Of a stretch of DNA of 64,000 nt, positions 25,500 through 35,500 are shown in pieces. Numbering within the stretch: position 1 is the first letter of the stretch; each line of letters begins with the position of its first letter. Source of the stretch: Phoebastria nigripes (Eukaryota; Chordata; Aves; Procellariiformes; Diomedeidae); the NCBI GenBank assembly GCA_035582835.1, contig JAYKAV010001300.1, positions 487,283-551,282 on the forward strand, given 5' to 3'. The notes beneath the pieces were generated by a model that saw only the letters and a list, made by a program, of their open reading frames with translations, searched no databases and had not been told where the DNA came from. Position numbers and translations under genes: made by a program.

Positions 25500-27291
25500 C
25501 CCGCGGGGGCCACGTCGTGACCACTGACGGCTTTTGTAGCTTACGGAAATAAAGGCAGTGGCATGGGGGGACCTATAGTAGATGGGGACCGTGCTGCAAA
25601 AATATCCACTGCCCAGAGCAGATGTGAGTGTGCATCTGTGACAGTCCCTCCAAATAATCTCTCAGCTCCGCTCGTGTGCGGCTCAGGAGTCGCGCGAGCC
25701 TTATGCAGGTCTTGCGTACCTGGTGGCCCTCGCTCCCTTTGGGGTTTTTTGGGGGCCAAACTTCCCTGGACACCTGAATTCATCGAGCAGTTTGTCCAAC
25801 CTGTAAGAAGCTCCTTCTCCTGGCCTGACCTCTTGCTGTTGCCAAGGCCTGATTCAATTTGATCATTTAGGATTAAGTCATGAATCTCATCGTTATGGTA
25901 TAAAGGTTTAGACTGATTTGTATAAACTTCTCTGCAGCTTCAGGGATGTGGACTGAAAGAAGAGAAACAGCAGGATGGAGAATTGGTGGTTGAGTGCCAT
26001 CAATGTAACGCGTAGGACCTTCTCTTTGCAAAACGGTTTCTAAGAATACAGTCTTCAAAACTACCCTCCACTTAGTGTTTGAGTCAGCCTTCAGGAGACA
26101 GGCTCATTAACCCGGTGCTGGATGTAATGACCATGCTGATAAGCAGCCAAATTAACGTAGGTAGGAAAGGATGGGGCTAAGCAGACACTGTCCTAACATG
26201 AATCCAGACAAGTTGGTCGATGTTTCTTCCCTAGGTTGAGTGTGGGAAGGCCTGTCCCCTCTTTGTGGGGTCTATTATTCAAATGTGAACACTAAACCTT
26301 CATCTTTCCTACCCCAGATCCAGCTTGGTGGTTTTGGATTCCAGGAGGAAGTGCTGTGGCTGCTCGTTAATATGAAGGAGCCACATTTACGTTAAGTTTG
26401 TACCTACAGTGTGAAGGCCAAGCGATTAGCCCCAAAAGCCACCGACTCAACTTGTCATAAAGGCCTCTTCTGTGTGAAACTGAATTGGTCCTGTAGGTAT
26501 CTGTAGGTTTGGATGGAGAAATAGTTACCAGAAAACAGACCAAAGAGGAAAAGCATGTGCTGAGAAGGAGCGTGAAGGTTTCCCGAGGATTGATAAATTC
26601 TAGAGACCGGTAGTCCTGCTGAATCTGCAAGAGCTGATAAACTCCGGCACCAAGTGTCTGCTCAATCTGCGCAAGGCCACAAGTGAATGCCAGTATCAAC
26701 CGTGGGTTGTGTGACTGTAGGGCAGGGGCTACTATATGCAGACAAAGACTGCAGGATTATGTGTACACCTGTTGAAATAAATGACTTTGAGGGACTTTCT
26801 GAACACCTACTTGGAAGCTGCTAATGTGTCAGCGCAACCCTCTACTGAGTATACAGCTGGGGTTGTCCTCCAACTGGGTAACTGGGTGATTGTATGAGTG
26901 AACTATGAGGAAATAAGTTAATGTTGTGTGTATTATCTGCTATTAGTAGTAACAGCTTCCTAGAGTGAAAACCTTGACTACTTCTGGCTGTCTCATCCTA
27001 AACTCCTGTTGTACAGCCAAAGAATTTTTAAGCAAATCAGGGGAATTAATCCCTTCTTTCCATCTTCCCCTGGAGTCCCTCTGCCTTCCTTTTGATTTCT
27101 GCATCGGGTCTGCTTTCTTCCTTTTCCTCTACAGTCTTTCTCACAGCTGCAGTAGTCATAGATCCAAAACTGGAGGCTGGTCTGAAGATTCCCCCAAAAT
27201 TGTGAACCTTAAGTAAAGTAAAAGCAAAAATTGCTGATACTCTTACGGATCTGTATTTGCCTCCACTGGCCCCACTCAGTTTTAGCCATCT
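25500..27291. other. no supported gene; weak minus-strand exon-like frames
   Basis: Nothing can be named here. On the minus strand an AG at about 26715 opens a frame reading LILAFTCGLAQIEQTLGAG and GVYQLLQIQQDYRSLEFI, running to a stop at 26367. A second frame after a good pyrimidine tract at about 25950 reads HIPEAAEKFIQISLNLYT to a stop at 25873. Neither matches a family I know, and neither joins clearly to the other. Confidence 0.2.
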
Positions 27292-27868
27292 CTACGTGGC
27301 TAATCCACCCATTATTTCTAGCACAGTTCTGTCTTCCCTCTCAGGTTCCAGACCAGATTTTCCTGCTTCTTTCCTGGCTGACTGAATAGAGACATCAGCG
27401 CACTGTTCCAACACCGTTTCTGGTTGTTTCTCACAGCTCCCCACTAGTCTCCTACACAGCCGGTAGAGCTGTAGTAGTTCGCTCTGTAGCAAAGGTTATT
27501 TCGGGTGCTTTCTCTGAGGCAAAGAGTAGGAGTGGTAGTCAGCATAAATGTTTAATAGGCCCTGAGAGCTAAGACTTTAAGATGAAGCTCCTTTTGAAGC
27601 TACATTTACAGCCTCTGCTCTCCCAGGCTTTGTATAATGAAATCACCCCGGGCCACTGTGGTGTGGTTTTGGCATGCGCTGTAGTTGCCCCCGAGCACCT
27701 TGGATGGTTGTAAGCTTCAGAACCCCTTGACTCTCACTTCAAACACAGCCTTTGCCTCACCTTCTCTACCTTCTTAATTTCCTGCAAATCCAGTGCTCTG
27801 TGCAGGAGCATCTGGCTCTGATCTTTGATACCCTCCCTCAAACACAGCTCCTCCCTCATTTTTTTTCT
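27292..27868 (-). CDS. two candidate exons of an unknown coiled-coil-like protein
   Basis: Exon 27868-27761 (36 codons) is preceded by an AG (TTTGGCAG) and followed by a GTGAGG donor. It reads REELCLREGIKDQSQMLLHR and LDLQEIKKVEK. Exon 27483-27292 follows an AG (TTTGCTACAG), is phase compatible (0 to 0) and reads SELLQLYRLCRRLVGSC, then KQPETVLEQCADVSIQ and EREDRTVLEIMGGLAT before a stop. The joined text is rich in charged residues with leucines at helix-like spacing. No homologue recognised. It may be a real last portion of a gene, a pseudogene, or chance. Confidence 0.25.
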
Positions 27869-28221
27869 CTGCCAAATCAAGCACAAACACCCACAAATTT
27901 ACTTTCATCATGTTCCATGTGCCTGGAGTGGAAAATCACTTGGCTGTAAGTCTGGTGTCCTTGCTTTACATATTCAACATAGGTTAGAAGAAGGGTGCTT
28001 GGGAAAGAGTTTGGTTCTCTAAGCTGGTTATAAAACTAAGCTAAAGGAAACATGCTTTCTAGATCTTGCGTTTCTCTCAGAGCTGTGGTCTGGCTGTTCT
28101 AATTGCTACTGTCTGCTTGTGCAGGGGTGCTGGTGGGGGCTTTTCTCCTTTAATTCATCCTTTTGTGCTAAATGGAAGTCCTAGGTTTTCTGAACTCCTC
28201 AAATAATGGTGAATTTTTCAT

Positions 28222-28389
28222 ATGAAGAATGGCCATCCTACCTGCACTGAAGTTCTCCAGAAGTACGGACAAATAGAGAAGGTTTATGTGCAGCAGGAAA
28301 AGCTGGTGCTAGTAAAAGGGAAAAATCCAGACATTGTAAATGAAGCTTCCAGTAGTTGTGAGGTAGCTGACGTGTGGCTCTTTGTATAG
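28222..28389 (+). other. short open frame with protein-like text
   Basis: A 55-codon frame reads EVLQKYGQIEKVYVQQEKL and VLVKGKNPDIVNEASSS before a stop. The first half resembles the start of an RNA-recognition-motif fold (a KYGxIEKVYV stretch), but the RNP motifs are not seen. The flanks lack clear splice sites. Could be a remnant of a gene or chance. Confidence 0.18.
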
Positions 28390-29820
28390 CTTTCATGCTT
28401 GATTTTCAGTGAGACTAGGCTGCTGCAAAAGGCTTAGGTAGTCTCAAAGCACAGCAGAGGGAGGAAGGAAGCTATACAGCCTGCTGAAGTTCAAAACCTG
28501 TGATTGATGTTACCAGGGCTTCTGGGGCTGAGCCCAGTCTTCCCCATAAGAAGCCACACAGCTTCTAGAGAGTCAAGATTGTTTCCTGTTGGTGAGCTCC
28601 TCATGGAGATTCTTTTCCCTTTGGCTCTGAGCTGTGTCCTGTAACACTCAGCCCTGTGGAGGTATTGGACTGTGGCTGGCAGGATTCAGGAAAGCTGGCC
28701 ACACCTTCAGTACCTGGCTTGGGGATGTTTGGTATTGAATATTCAATTATTTTATGCAAAGGAGGCTAATTATGAAACTGTTACAGCAACTGGAGCGCTG
28801 CATGAGACATGTAGTACCAGAATATGACACCCAGTAAGGGCTGGGGTCATGAACTAAGGCTCAGACTAAGACTCTGCAGGGCCTGCAGAACTGCTGAGCT
28901 GGACTGCGCAAAACAAGTGCAGGAGATCCCAGAGTTNGGTCTTGATGAAACCCCATCCAAGTCCGCCAGTGAAGGAAGTCAGTAACCCAGCCCTCAGCCC
29001 AGCTTGAGGGTTTGTGAAGGCAATGGAAACAATGGAGGATCCAAGAAAAAGTGGGCAAGGCGTCTGTGGCTCAAGCCTGAGGTCAAAGTTTAAGTACTTG
29101 TGCATGCTGTGGGAACAACACAAACCAACTACATCTGGTGCTTGAAAGGAGATGCAAGAACGGCAGTGGTTTCATCCCTTGAGGAATTTGTATGTGCCAG
29201 GGGATGCCTGTGCTCATGGCAGTGATGACAGTATTATAAAGAATTTTTCATAATGGCAACAGAGTGTAGCAGCCCCAAAAGGGATGAAGGACACCTGTTC
29301 AGTGCAAACTGTATGTGTAAGTGCACATATAAATGTGGGGTCAGGACTATATTTAAGTCTTTTTATTTGTACCCCTAAAAAAGGGAACAGGTGAATCCAC
29401 CTTTCTTGGAAGAGTTCAGAAAATGTAGGATTCTTGTTTTGTACAGAAGAATGAACTGAGGGATTAAAAGTCATCAACACCCCTGCACAAACAACAAACT
29501 GGAAAAGGCACAGATTTGTAATGCTGGAGCATGTGGGGATCTGGTAGATTTGGAAGGTATCAGGCCCTTTGCCTCATCAAGAGGATGTATTTAGTATTTG
29601 TACCCATTTGCCTTTGCAGTTGTGTCACAGGGCATCAACACAAGCTAAAATTGAGTATATTCCTATAGAAAAGGCTTTGGCGTTAGGCCATGGCTGTAAA
29701 GACTTTTTAAAATCTGTTTGAGAGGCCATGTTAACTAAAACTGATCATAAATCACTTTTTGCAATTGCCAGTGGGGATCTGGCAAACACCTTCCTGCAAA
29801 CAGAACGTCTCTTTCTTTAG

Positions 29821-30051
29821 CTACAGTTGTATAACTTGCAAATTGAATGTGAACCTGAGAAAGATTTAGTAGTTGCAGGCATACTCTCTAGTGCCTTTGA
29901 CAAAAACGCCATGGAACAAAGTCCCAGGCTAGATTATGTATATGTCAATTGGGGAAAACAAAACAGAAAAACCCAGCCCTGTCGGTTCTCAAATGAAATG
30001 CAGACTTTTATTGCTAGTGGTTTGCTGAGGACGAGACACTGCAGGATGTAA
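29821..30051 (+). other. exon-like open frame after a good acceptor
   Basis: After the acceptor GTCTCTTTCTTTAG the frame is open for 76 codons and reads YNLQIECEPEKDLVVAGIL and SSAFDKNAMEQSPRLDYVY before a stop. The pyrimidine tract is strong. No known family recognised, and no partner exon in phase could be fixed. Confidence 0.2.
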
Positions 30052-30291
30052 TTAAGGTTCTACTAGAAAATGATTTGCACAGCTTATTCTGTCCCTGTTT
30101 CAGTTTAAAACGATTTAGATACCACTTCTCTGAGGCATGAAGAAAACTGATCCTTGAAGTGTTGCAGGAAAATAAAGATACAGAAAGCCATTTAGAGCCT
30201 GAAGGCAGCGCGAGACATCTCTGCCTCCCTCAACAGTCAGAAATACAAGTGATGTTAAATGGAGGAGCGCGTGCTGGTGGAAAACACTCAC

Positions 30292-30355
30292 CCTCTAGAA
30301 GGAAGTTAACGAAGTAGGCTTGCAGCAGCTTGATGTGGGAGTCCTGAGCAGCCAT
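30292..30355 (-). other. candidate first coding exon, unknown gene
   Basis: On the minus strand an ATG in an AAAATGG context opens MAAQDSHIKLLQAYFVNFLL and ends after one further codon plus one base at a consensus GTGAGTG donor. The peptide looks like a genuine N-terminus, with an amphipathic helix. Its phase (1) does not fit the 27868-27761 exon directly, so a further exon would be needed. There is no CpG island upstream. Confidence 0.25.
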
Positions 30356-30399
30356 TTTCATATCGCTGGGTAGTCTTTACTGGAAGGCACTACAGCATT

Positions 30400-32450
30400 A
30401 CAAGGGAGCAGGTCGCTTGTATCTGCTAACAGTGGATTTCATATACATAACAATAATGTCTGTCAATGGACTATGGTTCAGTACAAGCTTACGTGTATCG
30501 CAGCTAATCCCCAGTGCCTAAACCTACCACGCCAGTGGAAAGCGATGTCAAAAGACTGCCAGAAAGGGGGCAGTGTCAATCTGTTGCACTTCTGGCACTA
30601 CTCAGTTGCAGTGGCTTGTCACATCTGTGCTAGCAGAAACTGATATCATAGTTGGGTGGGTTGGTTGAGATACATAAACAGAAAAAGTGGAACAAAAACG
30701 TGGTATGATTTTGTAGTCTGGGATTGGCAGTGTTTCACAAGTGATATAGATGCATAGTAACAGCAAGAAACAACAATTACAGATGGGGTGTGCTTCGTGA
30801 TCATGTGAAGTGGTTGTTGTAGGCAGTGTGCTGTGGAGAAATAGATTCATGTTTCCCAAATTCCCGAGGGCAGTGCGAGAGTGTAAATTGCTGCCTTTCA
30901 CGGTGGTGGCGTCAGGTTAGAGTGGCTGTAGTCCAGAAAGGCAAGCAGCTAGAAGTAGCAGGCTTTTTGCTAACTAACCACAGTATGGGTTTTCCAGAGG
31001 ACACAGGTGACAACACAGGACAGCTGGGACAATAGGACTTTTATTAGGGGGAGCAGACAGCTTGTATGTACTTGCCATTGTCTACTAGTTGGGTGTAGTT
31101 GAACTTGGCTCCCCAGGGAAGCTTTGGGGACCTGTACCTTTCAGAAGCTCTCAGAGGAGGTGCCATTGTGCAGAGGCTCACGCTGAACAGCACTGATCAG
31201 CTAGAGCTCAGACAGTGATTAATGCAAAGCTCTTTGGGGTTCCTGGTTTGGAGTAATTCCTGAACAACGTGGAATATGGGAGCTCTTACGCACTAATTCA
31301 ACTGGCAACAAATGGCGTGTTCATGTACAAAGTGCTGAGTGTTGAGAGGGCTCTAGTTCCTCCTGAAGTCCCAGCACTTGTCANTACCAGTGTCATTGCT
31401 TCAGCTACTTTGTTTCCTCAAGACCATCATCACTGGAGAATTGCTAGATGTTTGTGACTCCGTAGACATTAATTCATTCAAGTTGTTAAATCATTGAAGC
31501 ATTGAACTGTAATTGTGAGCAGCTTTGTTCCAACTACTTTTTTTTGCAGAGATGCACAAAAATTGTGCTTTTCTGTATCTTAACATTGCTTGAATGTAAT
31601 AGAATTTCCTTCTGCTAATAAACTGAGGCATTTAGTTTCTAATTTAGGCACGGGATAAAATGAGTTGTGCTGCGATTTCTAATCATGGGAGAACTCTTCT
31701 AATGTGCACATGTTCAGTGTTTGTCTTATAAAAATGGTTTCTTAACAATGCCCATTGCAGCTAATTTGTAACTACATAGTGTAAACATTGATTTCTAAAG
31801 TTTTTTTAATAGATCCCCAAGCTACTTAATTATCACTTACTGACCCTTGTTTTCTAATGGTGATTAGTTTAGTTTCCTCAAACTTTATAAGAGCTGGGTC
31901 CCAAGTGGCAGTAAGATGGACAACTTCTTATTCCATATCTAATAGGATAGGAAGGTCTCCAAAGCATTACTAGTTCATGTCTTCCCAGGAGTAGGATCTT
32001 CCCTTCACGGTGATACCCCTCTTAGCTGGACATCTAGAATGTTCTTTCTGATTCAGCTAAAGCTTGTATTACAATCAGGCAGAAGCAAATTCAAATCAGA
32101 ACTTCTCTGGGGTTTAAAAAATCCTTCCTCTCACTAAGCCTCTTGCTTGGGGTAGGCTTCTTTCAGGTCTGGCACACCTTTTGATCTATGAACCAGCTGG
32201 ATTCTTCAGTACTCGTGTCTATGTGAGTTGAGGGGAGAGAGCAATCTGCTTTCTGAGAAAAATTTGCCATGAGGAAAGTCTTGAGGCTAACTTAATCCCT
32301 GTTACAGTTCCATTGACTTGAACAGTTACCAAAGCTGAACTTCTCTTTTAGAGATTGAGTCTTCCACTGCAACTTTGCATCACACTACACTATTTAAATG
32401 ACTAGCACATTGGCTGTAACATCAGAGCATCACATCTTACTCTGATGTTC
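30400..32450. other. no gene or named repeat seen
   Basis: AT-moderate sequence with only short random frames. An AATAAA occurs on the plus strand near 31617 within an AT-rich stretch, without a coding exon before it. Confidence 0.5.
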
Positions 32451-32456
32451 TTATAG

Positions 32457-32576
32457 AGCAGATGGTTAGAGAGCAGTTCAGGGACTTGGCCACCTTGAAT
32501 GAGCTATCACCAACAGGAAAGGGGATGGTTGTAGAAAAAGTTGATTGGTCTCTATCTGCATTTGGAAAAATAAAAG
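32457..32576 (+). other. exon-like open frame with both splice signals
   Basis: The stretch begins after TGATGTTCTTATAG and ends AAAAG before GTGAGA. Read with two leading bases it is open throughout: MVREQFRDLATLNELSPTG and MVVEKVDWSLSAFGKIK. Without splicing the same frame stays open to 32731. No homology recognised. Confidence 0.25.
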
Positions 32577-33464
32577 GTGAGACACATGGAGGGAGATTGG
32601 GAAAAGATAAGGAAATTATAGAAGGGTCACCAGAGCCACCAGAGATTTCAAAAGCTTTCAAGGCCATTGCAGGCCATAAGGTACATTCCTTATTGTCTTC
32701 GTTTTGCTGTAGACTAATCACCAATCTGTAGTGGGTACTAAGCTAGCAACTCAAACACATGACCTCAGAGGACCCCCTGCACTGCCTGTGCTACAAAAAT
32801 AATAGTGGTACTTTACCTGTCAGNTAAACCCTACAGTTTATAAAGGGTGAATAATTACCAGCTATTGAAGATCTGAGGAGCAAGAGATGCATGCATCCAG
32901 AAGAGATTTGAAACAGTTGGCACAGAGTTCAACAGACGGCTTGTACTCCTCTACAGCAACCTGGGACATCTTCTTGTAACAGGACTGGAAAGAATATCCT
33001 TGAGCTAGGAATCCAGGCCCTTGGACCATGTGCTGCAAGCAGTTGTGTTGTGTAGAGTACCCACAAGCTAAAAGCACTTGGCTTATTCAGTCCTCAAAGC
33101 AAGATAAATCCTGTCCTGATAGCATTGTTGGTTACTGAAATATATTGAGAAGACTAGAAGAGAAGTAGGAAGTGTGGGGAAAAGTGCTAATTAAAGTAAG
33201 AGGCATAAAAGAGAAAAGGTAGAGACTGATTTTGACTCTATTTAGGTAGAAAATTTGAGAAAGACTTTTACTGATCACAGAGGAGAGCTTCTGGAANAGA
33301 CTTCCAAAAGCAGTAGTTGATGGTTTTCTTGTTACCTTCTATCGTCAGAGGGCTAGATCTATCTTAAAAGGGATACTGAGACAGTCAGTCAGTGATGATA
33401 GGGCATGGCTCAGAGATGCGCACCGGTCTGAAACAAGCAGTGTAACTTTTCTTCTTGTCAATTA

Positions 33465-33965
33465 CAGTATCACTGAAAACTCAGAAAATAGGATTGAAAG
33501 ATGCATTGAGACGCCTTCTAGTCCATCCCTCTATCTGATAGCATGGCTAGCTGTATCTGTCATTCTTGACCAACATTTGCCCTTTTCTTAAACACATGCA
33601 GTGATGGAGCCTGCTCAGACTTGTAGGAATCTTTGGCTCATTTTGGACTTGCTTCCATGGTAAGTCCAAATCTTGTCTTCTAATGCTGGCATTGTAGCTC
33701 CCGTGTAGCTAGTCCTACTCCTGTCTACTACATTTGAATAGCTGATTTTTCCTCAGTAACTGTAGAATTTTGCATGTCTTTTTTGAATAACATCTTTTTT
33801 TTTCCAGACTTGCTCAGATAATCAAAGCTGTTTTGAATACTAAGTCTGTTTTCCAGCATATTTGCAGCCCCTCCCAGCAAGGTGCCATCTAGAAGTTTAA
33901 TAAGCTCAGCCTCTGTTCCTTCATTCTTGTCATTAATGAAAATATTGAATAATACAAGTTCTGGG
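33465..33965 (-). repeat. old CR1-family LINE fragment, antisense
   Basis: Words such as GCAGCCCCTCCCAGCAAGGT and GTCATTAATGAAAATATTGA follow, on the plus strand, the reverse complement of the CR1 coding region common in birds, turtles and crocodiles. The 3' end of the element would be at about 33465. The copy is strongly diverged with many indels. Confidence 0.65.
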
Positions 33966-34664
33966 AGAGTTTTCTACAAAATTCAAGCTTGATGCATCTC
34001 TCCAGTTTGATGGAGAAGTAGCAGTAACTTCACTGGGTATGAAATTTCCCTCTCCCCCAACTGACAATCAAGAACAATTTGCTTTCACAGATTGTGAAAT
34101 GTTCCAAGTTTAAAATCTTTTACGAAGAAAAGTCTCCAAAGGCTGGGGAAGCATAGAATACGCCTAACAGCAGAACTTACTCATAGATTGTAGAAGATCC
34201 ATGCTTTAGCTGTAAAATCCATAAACATTTAAAGGGAGACGATCTACTCAAGGAAATTCTTTAAGCATTTATGGCACCCTGCCAGACAGCTACCAGGCCA
34301 AGACACCTCCTGACCTTAAAGCTGGAGTGTTACAGAAATAGTCTCAGCAGATTGTTGAAAAAAAAACTATATAGAAAGCTTGGCAATTCCTTAGAGGTTT
34401 TATTTCTTTGAAAAAAGCTCTCATGATTTGCTACTTTTGACTTTCGAGTCATACAGTGATCTCATACTGATGNGACATTGATCTGCATGTAGCTAACTAC
34501 TTCTCAGACATACTTCTAAGCGTGCTTAGACATTCAAATGACCAAGAGGAGTGCTTGAATTTTTCAAGGTAGTGATACCTTGTACCTTCAAGATTTAAGC
34601 CAACCTCTAACTTTTTGGTATCAGGAAGAGTGCTCTGCAGAAGGCAGATTATTCCAAATGGTTG

Positions 34665-35500
34665 TGTTGCCGTTCAAAGGGATCTCAACAGGCTGGAGAA
34701 ATGGGCCAATGGGAGTCTCATGAAGTTCAACAAAGGGAAATGCCAAGCTCTGTCCCTGGGCAGGAATAACCCCATGCCACCAGTACAGACTGGGGGCTGA
34801 GAGGCTTGAAAGCAGCTTCGGAGAGAAGGGTGGGTCCTGGTGGACACCAAGTTGAACATGAGCCAGCAATGTGCCCTTGTGGCAAAGAAGGCCAACAGCT
34901 CCTGGGCTGCATTAGGAAGAGCATCACCAGCAGGTCAAGGGAGGTGATCCTTCCCCTCTGCTTAGCACTGGTGAGTCACATCTGGAGTGGTATCCAGTCC
35001 TGGGCTCCCCAGTGCAAGACAGACATGGGCTACTGGAGCAAGTCCAGCAAAGGGCCAGAAAGATGATTAAGGGCTTGGAGTGTTTCTTATATGGGGAAAG
35101 GCTGAGAGGGCTGGGACTGTCCAGCTTGGAGAAGGGAAGGCTCAGGGGGATCTTATCAATGTGTATAAATGCCTGATGGGGGGGCAGTAAAGAAGAGAGA
35201 GCCAGACTCTTCTCCATGGTATACAGTGAAAAGACAAGAGGCAACAGGCACAAGCTGAAACACAAAAAGTTCTGTCTGAACATAAGCAAACACCTTTTTT
35301 TTTTTCCTTTTTTACTGTGATGAGGGGTTGAACGCTGGAACAGGTGTCCAGACGTTGCAGAGTCTCCATCCATGAAGATATTAAAAATCTGACTGGATAC
35401 AGCCCTAAGCAACCTGCTCCAGTTGACCCTGCTTTGACCAGGGTTGGACTAGGCAATTTTCAGAGGTCCCTTCCCACCTCAATGATTTTGTGATTCTTGG
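34665..35500 (+). repeat. CR1 LINE, 3' part of ORF2 region to 3' end
   Basis: Starts in the text for the end of the CR1 reverse-transcriptase region (AGGGATCTCAACAGGCTGGA), then GAGGTGATCCTTCCCCTCTG, GTGTATAAATGCCTGATGGG and the 3' end GGTTGGACTAGGCAATTTTC plus CCCACCTCAATGATTTTGTG. Several breaks interrupt the reading frame, so it is a dead copy. Confidence 0.93.

Noticed and set aside
26367..26714. Minus-strand frame with LILAFTCGLAQIEQTL, considered as a TEDC1-like (tubulin complex) exon.
   Set aside because: Only a loose resemblance to one TEDC1 segment; neighbouring exons do not match that family, so no name was given.
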